A stretch of 64,000 bases of DNA. Origin: Methylotenera sp. Lineage in GTDB: Bacteria; Pseudomonadota; Gammaproteobacteria; Burkholderiales; Methylophilaceae. This document shows, piece by piece, positions 19,537 to 28,364 of this stretch (position 1 is the stretch's first letter; the number at the start of each line of letters is the position of its first letter). Made by a program: the position numbers and the translations under genes. The notes under the pieces were generated by a model. It saw nothing but the letters and a program-made list of their open reading frames with translations, searched no databases and was not told where the DNA came from. Where the stretch lies: the NCBI GenBank assembly GCA_013141075.1, contig JABFRQ010000004.1, positions 129,073 through 193,072 of the forward strand, in the 5' to 3' direction.

Positions 19537-20178
19537 ATGCCAGATTGGAAAAAACTGATTGAAGGTAAAATTGCCCTCGCCAAACGTGGTGCAAAGCCGA
19601 GCAAGGCAGTTACCAATATCCGCGTACCTGCTGGCCAAACTGAGGTTAAAAACTTCCCCGTACTTGATTTAGGCATCAAGCCAGAAATCGCACTGCCTGA
19701 TTGGCGTTTGCGTGTTTACGGTTTGGTAGAGCAAGAGCTGACCTTAGATTGGGCGGCTTTTCAAGCGTTTCCACAAATCATCGATATTTCAGATTTTCAC
19801 TGTGTCACACGTTGGAGCCAGCTAGATATGGATTGGCAAGGCGTGAGCGTACAAGCCATTTTGGCGTTGGCTATGCCGTTAGCTAAGGCCAATTTTGTAA
19901 CGCTACACGGTTACGATAATTACACCACTAATTTACCCCTACATGCGCTATTAGATGACGATGTGCTAATTGCGCATTCAGTATTTGGCAAGCCGCTCAC
20001 CCGCGAACACGGCGGCCCTGCGCGCATGATTGTGCCAAAACGCTATGCTTGGAAAGGCGCAAAATGGCTAAAAGCCATAGAGCTGCACGAGCATGATAGA
20101 CGCGGCTTTTGGGAAGTGCGCGGCTACCATAACGAAGCTGACCCGTTTAAAGAAGAGCGATTTTCGGACGACGAATAA
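19537..20178 (+). CDS. Sulfite-oxidase-like molybdopterin oxidoreductase
   Basis: This is a soluble protein of the oxidoreductase molybdopterin-binding family (YedY/MsrP and sulfite oxidase fold). The Mo-ligand Cys lies in DFHCVTRWSQLDMDWQGV, and the GGPARMIVPKRYAWKGAKW motif is intact. There is no Tat or Sec signal, so it appears cytoplasmic and is not MsrP itself; no msrQ follows. I chose the ATG at 19537, preceded by GAGGGT, over 19522 and over the longer frame that begins inside the repeat (PRFARND). The substrate is unknown. Its stop overlaps the next start (TAATG). Confidence 0.85.
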   Translation: MPDWKKLIEGKIALAKRGAKPSKAVTNIRVPAGQTEVKNFPVLDLGIKPEIALPDWRLRVYGLVEQELTLDWAAFQAFPQIIDISDFHCVTRWSQLDMDWQGVSVQAILALAMPLAKANFVTLHGYDNYTTNLPLHALLDDDVLIAHSVFGKPLTREHGGPARMIVPKRYAWKGAKWLKAIELHEHDRRGFWEVRGYHNEADPFKEERFSDDE

Positions 20179-20492
20179 TGGTTGATTTAAGCTTTACATT
20201 CACAGGTGAATGCTGGCTTTGGCAAACCACTGCAACAGCTTGGCATTTCATCACTTTGCCTGAAGATAAATCTGAAGAAATCAAATTTTTTAACGAAAAT
20301 CTACATGGCAAAACCCGTGGTTGGGGCGCGGTGCGCGTACAAGTAACGGTTGGAAAAACTATTTGGGAAACTTCAATATTCCCTTATGCAAAATCTAAAG
20401 CTTATATTTTGCCGATTAAGGCCGAAGTGCGCAAAAAAGAAAAGATTTTAGCTGGTGATGTTGTGGAGGTGATGCTCAAAATTAACGTGTAG
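20178..20492 (+). CDS. DUF1905 domain protein
   Basis: A 104-residue cytoplasmic protein matching the DUF1905 beta-barrel family (LSFTFTGECWLW, TAWHFITLPED, GWGAVRVQVTVG, KSKAYILPIKAEVRK). The function of the family is not known. It is translationally coupled to the molybdopterin oxidoreductase by a one-base overlap, which suggests a shared role but does not define one. Confidence 0.85.
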   Translation: MVDLSFTFTGECWLWQTTATAWHFITLPEDKSEEIKFFNENLHGKTRGWGAVRVQVTVGKTIWETSIFPYAKSKAYILPIKAEVRKKEKILAGDVVEVMLKINV

Positions 20493-20624
20493 TTTGCGTT
20501 ACTAAAATCCCCGAGAGATTTTTATGCCTCTGTGAGCCTCTTAGAATAAGGCTTGTAGAGGTGGTTAAATGATGTCGTGCTAAATTAGCCTAAATTTTAA
20601 CGATATTTTGAAGTCAGTTTAGTG

Positions 20625-21536
20625 TTATTTTTTAGGTAGAAATTTACTTACTAACGTAAACACGGCCACGCAAATTGCGCCAACTAAAAGCCCAATTATG
20701 CCATCTAATAATATAGGTAATGCAAAAGAAATCTCTTTCATTGGCTCAGCTAAGTGATGCAAAGCAGGGATGCCATGCCCAATAATGCTGCCGCCCACTA
20801 AAAACATGGCCGCTGTGCCAAGTACGGTTAAAGCGCGCATTAACTTTGGCGCAAAATTAAGTAGCATACTGCCGATTTTGCGTAGCAATTGCTTATAAAA
20901 ACTTTTGCCTTGCTTCAACATAAAATGTAGGCCAAGGTCGTCTAGTTTTACAATACCTGCCACTAAGCCATATACGCCAATAGTCATGATGATGGCGATT
21001 AAACTAACAACGGTGATTTGCTTGCTAAATGCTGCTGTGGCAACCGTACCGAGCGAGATGACGATAATTTCAGCAGATAAAATGAAGTCTGTACGAATTG
21101 CGCCTTTAATTTTGTCTTTTTCAAGCGCTACTAAATCTACGGTTGGATCAGCAACTGCTTGCGCTAGCTCAGCATTATTTTGCACATCTTCATGTGTGCT
21201 ATGCAAAAATTTGTGCGCTAATTTCTCAAATCCTTCAAAGCATAAAAATGCGCCACCTATCATTAACAACGGCGTAATTGCCCAATTTGCAAAATAGCTA
21301 ATGGCGAGTGCGGTTGGCACTAAAATGAGTTTATTAAGAAACGAGCCTTTAGCAACCGCCCATACCACAGGCAGTTCGCGCTCGGCAGATACGCCTGAAA
21401 CTTGCTGCGCATTGAGCGCTAAATCATCGCCTAACACCCCCGCAGTTTTTTTTGCGGCGACTTGTGTCATGACGGAAACGTCATCTAATATGGTTGCGAT
21501 GTCATCTAAAAGTGCGAGTAAACTGCCTGCGGCCAT
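20625..21536 (-). CDS. DUF808 family inner-membrane protein (YedI-like)
   Basis: This 303-residue protein begins MAAGSLLALLDDIATILDDVSVMTQVAAKKTAGVLGDDLA, the family hallmark, and has about six membrane segments. Members are known in E. coli as YedI; their role is unproven. It is transcribed away from DUF1905 and in the same direction as the regB-regA pair upstream of it, 39 bases after regA, so it could be co-transcribed. Confidence 0.88.
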   Translation of the reverse strand: MAAGSLLALLDDIATILDDVSVMTQVAAKKTAGVLGDDLALNAQQVSGVSAERELPVVWAVAKGSFLNKLILVPTALAISYFANWAITPLLMIGGAFLCFEGFEKLAHKFLHSTHEDVQNNAELAQAVADPTVDLVALEKDKIKGAIRTDFILSAEIIVISLGTVATAAFSKQITVVSLIAIIMTIGVYGLVAGIVKLDDLGLHFMLKQGKSFYKQLLRKIGSMLLNFAPKLMRALTVLGTAAMFLVGGSIIGHGIPALHHLAEPMKEISFALPILLDGIIGLLVGAICVAVFTLVSKFLPKK

Positions 21537-21575
21537 GCTTTTTCCTGAGTTTTAATTTTAAGGTTTAACGTTAAT

Positions 21576-22118
21576 TTAATGATTTTTACTTAATTTTCTT
21601 TGCAAGGTGCGCCTGTGCATATTCAAGCTACGTGCTGTGGCTGATATATTACCATCATGCTCGCTTAATACGCGCTGAATATGCTCCCATTCTAACCTTT
21701 CGATTGAGAGCGGGTTGCTTGATAGCTCTACTTCAGCATCACCATTTTTCTTGCCAAATGCACTGACAATTTCATCTGCGTCTACTGGTTTTGCAAGGTA
21801 ATGTGTTGCGCCTAATTTAATGGCTTCAACGGCTGTGCTAATGCTAGCAAAGCCAGTGAGCACCACAATTTTTGTGCCTGCTTCAAGGCTGGCGAGTTGG
21901 CGCACTAATACCAAGCCAGAGTTGCCAGACATTTTAAGGTCAACCACAGCATATTCTGGCGCTTCTTGCTTAGCTAGTTCAAAAGCACTTTCTGCGCTAT
22001 TGGCAGTAGAAACTAAAAAGCCGCGCTTAATCATTGCGGGCGCGAGTGCACTTAAAAAATCAGCGTCATCATCTACTAAAAGTAGGGTAGGTTTTTCGTC
22101 TGTGATATGCGCACTCAT
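21576..22118 (-). CDS. regA: RegA/PrrA/RoxR-type redox response regulator
   Basis: This is a DNA-binding response regulator for global redox control. The receiver domain has the acidic pocket DDD near residue 16-18, the phosphorylation Asp at residue 60 (VVDLKM) and Lys in AKPVD. The C-terminal Fis-type helix-turn-helix (NISATARSLNMHRRTLQRKL) is nearly the RegA signature. At 180 residues it is typical. It overlaps regB by four bases (ATGA) and is thus co-translated. RegA-type boxes are visible at 23488-23517 and 37603-37617. Confidence 0.92.
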   Translation of the reverse strand: MSAHITDEKPTLLLVDDDADFLSALAPAMIKRGFLVSTANSAESAFELAKQEAPEYAVVDLKMSGNSGLVLVRQLASLEAGTKIVVLTGFASISTAVEAIKLGATHYLAKPVDADEIVSAFGKKNGDAEVELSSNPLSIERLEWEHIQRVLSEHDGNISATARSLNMHRRTLQRKLSKNH

Positions 22119-23452
22119 TGTGTGGCCTTTGATAATGGAATGCGTAATTTTGCTAATGGCAGCTTTACGGTGGTCAGCACGCCGCCTTCTGCATGGTTGT
22201 TTAAGTTTAATTCGCCATCGTATCGCGCTAATGTAGTTTGTGTTAAATACACGCCTAGCCCCATGCCTGAGCCAGTGCCCTGCTCATTTTTTGAAGTAAA
22301 AAATGGTGTGCCGAGTAATTTTTTTGTTTCTGTACTTAAGCCTTTGCCAAAATCTCTTATTTGAATTTTGAGTAATTTTTCATCCCAATCAGCATTCAAT
22401 AATATGCGTTCAGGCGACTCGTCTGCGGCGTTATCGAGTAAGTTTTGCAAGGCTTGCGTGAGCGTTCTATCCATTAAAATAAGTGGGTTAATGGTTGTGG
22501 TTGGCAGTTGAACTACTAACTCAGTAGCAGGGCGCGTGTCGCGCCAGCGCTGAATGGCGTCTTCTACAAACTCGCGTAATGGCAAGCCTTGCCCTGCATC
22601 AGCGCGGCTTTGGCCTGCGTTGCGAGTAATGCTTGATAAAATTTCTTTGCAACGTGACACTTGTTTTTGCAATACGGCAAGTTGGGCTAAAAGCTCGGGT
22701 TGGTTGGCATAATCTTGCGTGAGTTCACGGCTCACCACTGCCATTGTCGCAAGCGGCGTGCCTAGCTCGTGCGCAGCGCTGGTGGCCAGCGTGCCAAGCG
22801 CTAACATGCGCTCGCTCATCAGTGCTTTTTCGCGTACTTGGGCTTGTTTTTGATCGTAATCACGCAAGTTTTGCCCAATGCGCGCGATAAAAATGGCCAC
22901 AATGACAGCGCTTACGACAAAGCCAATCCACATGCCGACCAAGTGAATATCTAACTGCGTGTCACCGTGCATGTGCATATGTAAGTGTGAAAGTGGAATG
23001 TGATAGAACATTAGCAAGGTGTAGCAAGCAATGCTCAAGCCCGCAATCAACCAAGCATAAACTGCTCGCAACGCGACTGCAGCAACGGTAATGGGCAATA
23101 AATACATCCAAATAAACGGGTTGCTGTAGCCGCCACTAAAATAAAAAATCAGTGAGAAGGCCGCAATATCACCTAAAAGTTGTAGCAATAACTCTCTTTG
23201 TGACATGTGTGTTGTGGTACGTAAACGCCACCACGCAATGACGCTTAATAAACCCAATAAAACTATGCCTGCCGATAATGGCACAACATGCAGAGGAATA
23301 CCCGCAAGGCGTAAGCCAAAAATCACCAAGCCAAGGCACAGCATCACCACGCCACGCAGCATCATTAAACGCTGCATATTTTGGCGGGTAGCACTCAATA
23401 AATGGTCGGATGTAGGCTGCAAAATAGAGTTGAGGTGAGTAAACATTAACAA
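22115..23452 (-). CDS. regB: RegB/PrrB/RoxS-type redox-sensing histidine kinase
   Basis: This membrane kinase senses the redox state of the quinone pool and respiratory flux. Six membrane segments occupy residues ~30-190. The heptad GGYSNPF (107-113) matches the RegB quinone-site motif GGxxNPF. The H-box is AAHELGTPLA with His 228, and Cys 268 (VSRCKEIL) aligns with the redox-active cysteine. ATPase N and G boxes follow (LLDNAADES, GSGMGLGVYL). A His/Met-rich loop (HLHMHMHGD, about 157-164) lies between membrane segments 5 and 6. It is followed directly by regA. Confidence 0.92.
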   Translation of the reverse strand: MLMFTHLNSILQPTSDHLLSATRQNMQRLMMLRGVVMLCLGLVIFGLRLAGIPLHVVPLSAGIVLLGLLSVIAWWRLRTTTHMSQRELLLQLLGDIAAFSLIFYFSGGYSNPFIWMYLLPITVAAVALRAVYAWLIAGLSIACYTLLMFYHIPLSHLHMHMHGDTQLDIHLVGMWIGFVVSAVIVAIFIARIGQNLRDYDQKQAQVREKALMSERMLALGTLATSAAHELGTPLATMAVVSRELTQDYANQPELLAQLAVLQKQVSRCKEILSSITRNAGQSRADAGQGLPLREFVEDAIQRWRDTRPATELVVQLPTTTINPLILMDRTLTQALQNLLDNAADESPERILLNADWDEKLLKIQIRDFGKGLSTETKKLLGTPFFTSKNEQGTGSGMGLGVYLTQTTLARYDGELNLNNHAEGGVLTTVKLPLAKLRIPLSKATQ

Positions 23453-23487
23453 ACGTCATTATAAGGCTTTCATCACAATTTTACCCT

Positions 23488-23517
23488 GCGACAAATTGTC
23501 GCGCGACAACGTGTCAC
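23488..23517. promoter_or_regulatory. Two abutting RegA-type operator boxes
   Basis: GCGACAAATTGTCGC (23488-23502) and GCGACAACGTGTCAC (23503-23517) are adjacent 15-base imperfect palindromes. They fit the GCGNC-N5-GNCGC type of site described for RegA/PrrA/RegR, the second with one deviation. They lie in the divergent gap between regB (start 23452) and the TonB-dependent receptor (start 23590) and could regulate either or both. Confidence 0.6.
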
Positions 23518-23589
23518 ATTCCGCTCAATTAGATTTATCTCTACAATCGCGCAATATAAAAAACGCCAACATAATTTAGGGTTAGGAAT

Positions 23590-26031
23590 ATGAAAAAAAT
23601 AGCATTAGCAGTATTTTTGGTGTGTAACAGTGGGTTGTTGATGGCCGAGGAAGTGGTTGTAGCTCCATCAGAACAAGTGAATGCAGGTGTGGAAGATGTA
23701 ACAGAGTTAAGGCCTGTACAAATACGCGCAAAAGCGGCTGATTTGGCTGTGGTGCCAGCCAATGTCCCTAATACGGTAGAAGGTGTTAGTGCTAAACAAA
23801 TTAGCGAGAGTATTAACGCAGTCACTACACCGCAAGTGTTGCAATATTTACCCAGCGTACACGTGCGTGAGCGCTATATTGGTGACGTGAATGGCGTGCT
23901 GGTGATGCGTGTGAATAGCTCAACTTCTAGTGCGCAAACCACCGTTTATGCCGATGATTTGTTAATTTCGAATTTTCTGAACAATAGTTTTAGCACTGCG
24001 CCACGTTGGCTGATGGTGTCGCCAGAAGAAATTGACCGCGTAGATGTTATGTACGGCCCATTCTCTGCACTTTATCCTGGTAACTCTGCGGGTGGTGTGG
24101 TGGTGATGAAAACCCGTATGCCGGAAAAATTTGAAGCGCATGCGAAATTTGATTATTTTGGCGAGAATTTCAAACTTTACGGCACAGATAAATATTACGA
24201 TGGCGTGCATGGCGCGGCCTCTATCGGCAGTAAATTCAACGATTTTTCATTTATCGTGAATGCAGATCATTTAGATAATCACGCCCACCCGATGACATTT
24301 ACTGCAGCTACCGCAAAAACAGGGGCTGCTGCTGCGGCAGGTCAATTTACAGTGGTGAATGGTGCTTATAATGACATTGATACTTCTGGTAACCCACGCG
24401 TAACTACAGCAGCGGCGAGTATTGACCATACCGTGCAGGATAATCTTAAAATCAAACTAGCTTATGACATAACGCCAAGCATTCGCGTAGCTTATACTTT
24501 AGGCTACTGGCAAAATGATTCTGAAAAACGCGGCGAAAGCTTTTTAACCAATGCTGCTGGTAATACGATTTACGGCTCAACTACTACAGCGGGCCTTTTT
24601 AGGTATTTGCGAATCAATGGTAAAGATTATTCTGTCACAGCACCAGCCTCCAGCAACACTGAAAGCGAACATGTGATGCATGGTTTATCACTAAAGTCTG
24701 ACACTGGTGGCACTTGGGATTGGGGCGTGGTGGCCAGTTACTTTAATCAGGGTAAAGATTTAACGCGCTCATCAACAGGTAATTTTGGTTTAAATGCTAG
24801 TGATGGCGCAACCGTAGTTGGTGGAACAATAGCCGATGCCAGTGGAACGGGTTGGAAAGGGTTAGATTTACGCGGCGACTGGCGGCCAAGTGGGGATTTA
24901 AAAAGTGAGCATCAAGTAAGTTTTGGGTATCACTATGATAATTACGAAACAAAAACTGATACTTATGGCGTTGTTGCGGGTAAAGACTGGCGTACAGGCG
25001 CAAAAGGCGTATTAAATACAAATTCAAGAGGTGCGACGCAAACGCAAGCACTCTACTTGCAAGATGCTTGGCAGCTGAACCAAGCTTTGAAGCTGGTGGT
25101 AGGCGGTCGCTGGGAAAAATGGAATGCTTTTAATGGTAGCAATTATGCAGCTGGTACCAATGTAACTTATGGAGACCGTACTATTTATGCTTTTTCACCT
25201 AAGGCGTCACTCACATTTCAAGCAACAGATGATTGGTCACTGCGCGGGTCTTATGGTGAGGGTGTACGTTTCCCAACAGTTGGTGAATTGTTTACCAATT
25301 TAGGTATTACTGACGCAGCTGGTGGAACGCTCACAGCCCTTCAAATTGCTACATTGCCTGCACCCTATAACTTGGCAAAAACCAATGATCCATCGTTAAA
25401 GCCTGAAAGAGTGAATTCTTTTGAGCTAACGATAGAGAAATTATTTGCACGTAGTATGTGGCGTAATTCATTCTTTTATGAAGACAAAGAGGATGCGCTG
25501 ATTAGCCAATCAGATTACACAACCTTACCTAGTTATCGTATTAATAGTGTACAAAATGTGGATAAAGTGCGTACTTACGGCTTGGAATCATCATTGCAAA
25601 TCAAAGACTTATTGGTAGATGGGTTTGATCTAAGTGGAAGCGTAACTTGTGTAGATTCAACCATTACTAAAAATAGCAAGAATCTAGGCTTAGAAGGCAC
25701 AGATCAACCGCGAATTCCTGATTTTCGCGCAACGTTAATGGGCGTTTATCGCGCTAACGATAAGCTAACTTTGAGTTTGGCAGGTCGTTATAGTGGGCGT
25801 CAACATAACAGCCTTTATGATACGGTAAACAAGAAATATACTGATGTAAACCCTAATGTGTATGGTGCGGTGAGTCACTATTTTGTGGTGGATGCTAAAG
25901 CCACTTATAAAGTGGCGGATCAATGGTCAGCTGCGCTTGGTGTCAATAATTTAAATAACTTTAAATATTATGTGAATCCAAACCCGTATCCGCAACGTAC
26001 TTGGTTTGCTACGATGAAGTTTGATTACTAA
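23590..26031 (+). CDS. TonB-dependent outer-membrane receptor
   Basis: This 813-residue protein has a signal peptide (MKKIALAVFLVCNSGLLMA), a plug domain (about 55-170: VSAKQISESINAVTTPQVLQYLPSVHVRERY, VDVMYGPFSALYPGNSAGGVVVM) and a long beta-barrel ending in the outer-membrane signature RTWFATMKFDY with terminal aromatic Tyr. The substrate cannot be named; siderophore, vitamin or metal chelates are all possible. I see no obvious Fur box. It is followed by a 310-base gap and tonB-exbB-exbD, which would energise it. Two RegA-type boxes lie upstream. Confidence 0.92.
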   Translation: MKKIALAVFLVCNSGLLMAEEVVVAPSEQVNAGVEDVTELRPVQIRAKAADLAVVPANVPNTVEGVSAKQISESINAVTTPQVLQYLPSVHVRERYIGDVNGVLVMRVNSSTSSAQTTVYADDLLISNFLNNSFSTAPRWLMVSPEEIDRVDVMYGPFSALYPGNSAGGVVVMKTRMPEKFEAHAKFDYFGENFKLYGTDKYYDGVHGAASIGSKFNDFSFIVNADHLDNHAHPMTFTAATAKTGAAAAAGQFTVVNGAYNDIDTSGNPRVTTAAASIDHTVQDNLKIKLAYDITPSIRVAYTLGYWQNDSEKRGESFLTNAAGNTIYGSTTTAGLFRYLRINGKDYSVTAPASSNTESEHVMHGLSLKSDTGGTWDWGVVASYFNQGKDLTRSSTGNFGLNASDGATVVGGTIADASGTGWKGLDLRGDWRPSGDLKSEHQVSFGYHYDNYETKTDTYGVVAGKDWRTGAKGVLNTNSRGATQTQALYLQDAWQLNQALKLVVGGRWEKWNAFNGSNYAAGTNVTYGDRTIYAFSPKASLTFQATDDWSLRGSYGEGVRFPTVGELFTNLGITDAAGGTLTALQIATLPAPYNLAKTNDPSLKPERVNSFELTIEKLFARSMWRNSFFYEDKEDALISQSDYTTLPSYRINSVQNVDKVRTYGLESSLQIKDLLVDGFDLSGSVTCVDSTITKNSKNLGLEGTDQPRIPDFRATLMGVYRANDKLTLSLAGRYSGRQHNSLYDTVNKKYTDVNPNVYGAVSHYFVVDAKATYKVADQWSAALGVNNLNNFKYYVNPNPYPQRTWFATMKFDY

Positions 26032-26341
26032 TTCGCAAAATTAATGCATCGCATTCATGGTAATCTTATTTTGGGTGATTGTGGTTCTAATTTAGTCGAG
26101 TTAGCAGCTTCTTTGGCTCAATTAGATTTTAGACGCATATCAATAGCGTTGCTCTGCGAGCCAGTTTTTATGAGGCTTCCAGCCCGATATTTTTCTATCG
26201 AGTACATTTTTGTATGTTTTAAAGAAAAATGATGGACATTTTTTGCGCGAAAAAAATCAGCGTATGGTATATTCCAAGTGCTTTATTGAAGTTAAATGTT
26301 AACGTATACGTGGCAGGATTTTAGTTGAAAGTTTTTAGGTA
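26032..26341. other. 310-base intergenic region before tonB
   Basis: It contains a 62-codon frame at 26044-26232 without convincing ribosome site or similarity, which I do not call. The last ~75 bases hold a candidate extended -10 promoter. I see no terminator hairpin for the receptor and no Fur-type 19-base repeat. Confidence 0.5.
26265..26273 (+). promoter_or_regulatory. Candidate extended -10 promoter for tonB-exbB-exbD
   Basis: TGGTATATT has the TGn extension and a good -10 hexamer, 69 bases before the tonB start. The -35 region (TTGCGC, 19 bases upstream) is weak, as is common with extended -10 sites. Confidence 0.35.
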
Positions 26342-27022
26342 ATGAACGAGAACGTATCGGAAAATCGCACCAGTAAAATGGTCGGTTTGCTATTTGTTGT
26401 GGCAATTCACCTTGGCTTACTTTATTTAGCCATGAGCTATAAACTCATTCCGCCGCCGCAAGAAGCGCTCACTTTAATGGTGAATTTAATCAATCCGCCA
26501 AAAAAAGAAGAACCGCCACCACCACCCGAGCCGCCAAAACCACCACCTAAAGAAGTGAAGTTGGTGAAAGAAAAGCCGATTGAGCGCCCAAAACCTGCAC
26601 CAGTGTTAGTGGCAGAAACCCCAGTAGTGACGGCTAGCGAGCCCGTGGTGGAAAAACAGCCTGAACCTGAGCCTATTAAAGAAGCTCCGCCGCCAGAACC
26701 TGTTGCTGAAGCCCCAGCTAAGCCTGCTGGGCCAGTTACTTTGTCTGAGTTGTCGCTTGCTTGCCCACAACGCTCAGAACCTAACTACCCAGCGGTGTCG
26801 CGCCGTAAAGGTGAGCATGGGCAAGTGAGGTTGCGTGTGGAATTAGATGAGTCTGGCCATGTAGTTTCAGTAAAAGTGGCGCAGAGTTCAGGTTTCAAGC
26901 GCTTGGATGATGCAGGAATAGCCGCAGTGAAAAGCTGGCAATGTAACCCAGCCATGCGAGACGGCAAAGCGGTGCGCGCAGTTGCGTTGCAACCATTTGA
27001 TTTTATTTTAGAAGGGGAATAA
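26342..27022 (+). CDS. tonB: TonB-family energy transducer
   Basis: TonB couples the proton motive force to outer-membrane receptors. It has one N-terminal membrane anchor (MVGLLFVVAIHLGLLYLAM), a Pro/Glu/Lys-rich periplasmic spacer (about 55-140, with EEPPPPPEPPKPPP), and a C-terminal TonB domain (YPAVSRRKGEHGQVRLRV, GFKRLDDAGIAAVKSWQ). It lies four bases before exbB and between two TonB-dependent receptors. Confidence 0.94.
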   Translation: MNENVSENRTSKMVGLLFVVAIHLGLLYLAMSYKLIPPPQEALTLMVNLINPPKKEEPPPPPEPPKPPPKEVKLVKEKPIERPKPAPVLVAETPVVTASEPVVEKQPEPEPIKEAPPPEPVAEAPAKPAGPVTLSELSLACPQRSEPNYPAVSRRKGEHGQVRLRVELDESGHVVSVKVAQSSGFKRLDDAGIAAVKSWQCNPAMRDGKAVRAVALQPFDFILEGE

Positions 27023-27026
27023 TAAT

Positions 27027-27740
27027 ATGGCAACAGAAGCAGCGCAACAATTAGGCTTCGCAAATTTTATTGCGAATGTGGATACGGTAGGCAAAGTGGT
27101 TTTATTTTTCTTGTTGGTGCTTTCAATCGCCAGTTGGTATTTAATTTTTACAAAAAGTTTTGCAAACTGGCTAGAGGCCAAACGCGCTAAGGCTTTTTTA
27201 GCTAAATTTAGAGAAGTAAGCTCATTAGAGCAGCTTGGTGGGCTGTTAAAACAAACTAAGCCAGATAACGCATTTGCAAATTTGGCAGCTGAAGGCTTAG
27301 AGGCGCAGCGCAGTGCGGGAAGTTTTGGGGCTCAAAAAATTGCGGTGGCAGGTGGCCTGTCAGAATTCATGACCCGCGCCGTGCGAAATGGCATCGACCA
27401 AGAATCTGCGCGTAGCGAAAATGGCTTAACGATTTTAGCCTCAGCAGGTTCAGCCTCACCTTATGTGGGTTTATTTGGCACTGTTTGGGCGATTTATCAC
27501 GCATTGGTGAACATCGGCATGAGCGGTCAGGGCACCTTGGATAAAGTAGCAGGTCCAGTGGGTGAAGCACTGATTATGACGGCCATTGGTTTGGCGGTGG
27601 CGATTCCAGCCGTATTTGCTTACAACGCATTTAATCGCCGTAACCGTATGTGGCTAGCCAAATTAGATGCCTTTGCCCACGATTTATTTGTGATGCTCAC
27701 AGTAGGAAATGGTGAAAATAAAGTAGGAAATATATCATGA
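27027..27740 (+). CDS. exbB: ExbB, TonB-system proton channel subunit
   Basis: This is an inner-membrane MotA/TolQ/ExbB protein. Three membrane segments are visible, with conserved LASAGSASPYVGLFGTVWAI and VGEALIMTAIGLAVAIPAVFAYN. Length is 237. A GAAGGGGA ribosome site precedes the start. It overlaps exbD by four bases. Confidence 0.94.
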   Translation: MATEAAQQLGFANFIANVDTVGKVVLFFLLVLSIASWYLIFTKSFANWLEAKRAKAFLAKFREVSSLEQLGGLLKQTKPDNAFANLAAEGLEAQRSAGSFGAQKIAVAGGLSEFMTRAVRNGIDQESARSENGLTILASAGSASPYVGLFGTVWAIYHALVNIGMSGQGTLDKVAGPVGEALIMTAIGLAVAIPAVFAYNAFNRRNRMWLAKLDAFAHDLFVMLTVGNGENKVGNIS

Positions 27741-28156
27741 GTTTCGGCAGCTTTAATTCAAATCAACAGCAAACCAAGGCGGAAATCAATGTCGTGCCGC
27801 TAGTGGATGTGATGTTAGTGCTATTGGTGATTTTTATCATCACCGCGCCTTTACTCACGCACTCGGTGAAAATTGATTTGCCTAAAGAATCTAACATCCC
27901 CGTTATTACTAAGCCAGACCATGTTGAATTAGCGATTAAAGAGGATGGTAGCTTGTATTGGAATGGCGAGTTAGTGCAGAAAGAATCACTACCTGAGCGC
28001 TTTGCGCTTGAAGTTAAAAAAAATAAAGATACAGAATTACATATTAAAGCCGATAGTACATCTCAATACAAAAATGTTGCGCACGTCATGGCGGTTGCTG
28101 CCAAAACTGGGCTTACTAAAATTGGTTTTGTGACTGACCCTTCGCAAACGCCGTAG
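27737..28156 (+). CDS. exbD: ExbD, TonB-system accessory subunit
   Basis: ExbD forms the proton channel with ExbB. The single membrane segment carries the essential Asp (VVPLVDVMLVLLVIFIITAP), followed by the periplasmic domain (LHIKADSTSQYKNVAHVM). Length is 139. It ends the tonB-exbB-exbD operon; a hairpin lies about 100 bases downstream. Confidence 0.94.
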   Translation: MSFGSFNSNQQQTKAEINVVPLVDVMLVLLVIFIITAPLLTHSVKIDLPKESNIPVITKPDHVELAIKEDGSLYWNGELVQKESLPERFALEVKKNKDTELHIKADSTSQYKNVAHVMAVAAKTGLTKIGFVTDPSQTP

Positions 28157-28260
28157 ATTAAAGCTCAGTAACGCAGTTCTTTGTTGGAACGAATTTTTTT
28201 AGTAAGCAGTAGGTTTACGAGCTATTGCACTATACTTTTGTTCTAATACCCGCTTGTGGA

Positions 28261-28293
28261 AAAGCCCATTTTGCTTGTTGCAGAATGGGCTTT
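28261..28293 (+). terminator. Strong hairpin downstream of exbD (terminator-like)
   Basis: The 14-base arms 28261-28274 and 28280-28293 (AAAGCCCATTTTGC / GCAGAATGGGCTTT) pair with one G-T position around TTGTT. The run of T after the stem is short (three), so termination may be incomplete, and mRNA 3'-end protection is an alternative. Confidence 0.6.
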
Positions 28294-28364
28294 GCGCCAT
28301 ATTCTGTTAGCTAAAAACTTCCGTAACTAGCATATTTAGTATTGAGTATATAAAGACAAAACCT

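Noticed and set aside
23590-26031. Fur box for iron control of the receptor
   Set aside because: No recognisable 19-base Fur-type palindrome was found between 23453 and 23589.
26044-26232. 62-codon frame between the first TonB receptor and tonB
   Set aside because: No ribosome site, no domain, and codon use unlike the neighbours; treated as chance frame in intergenic DNA.
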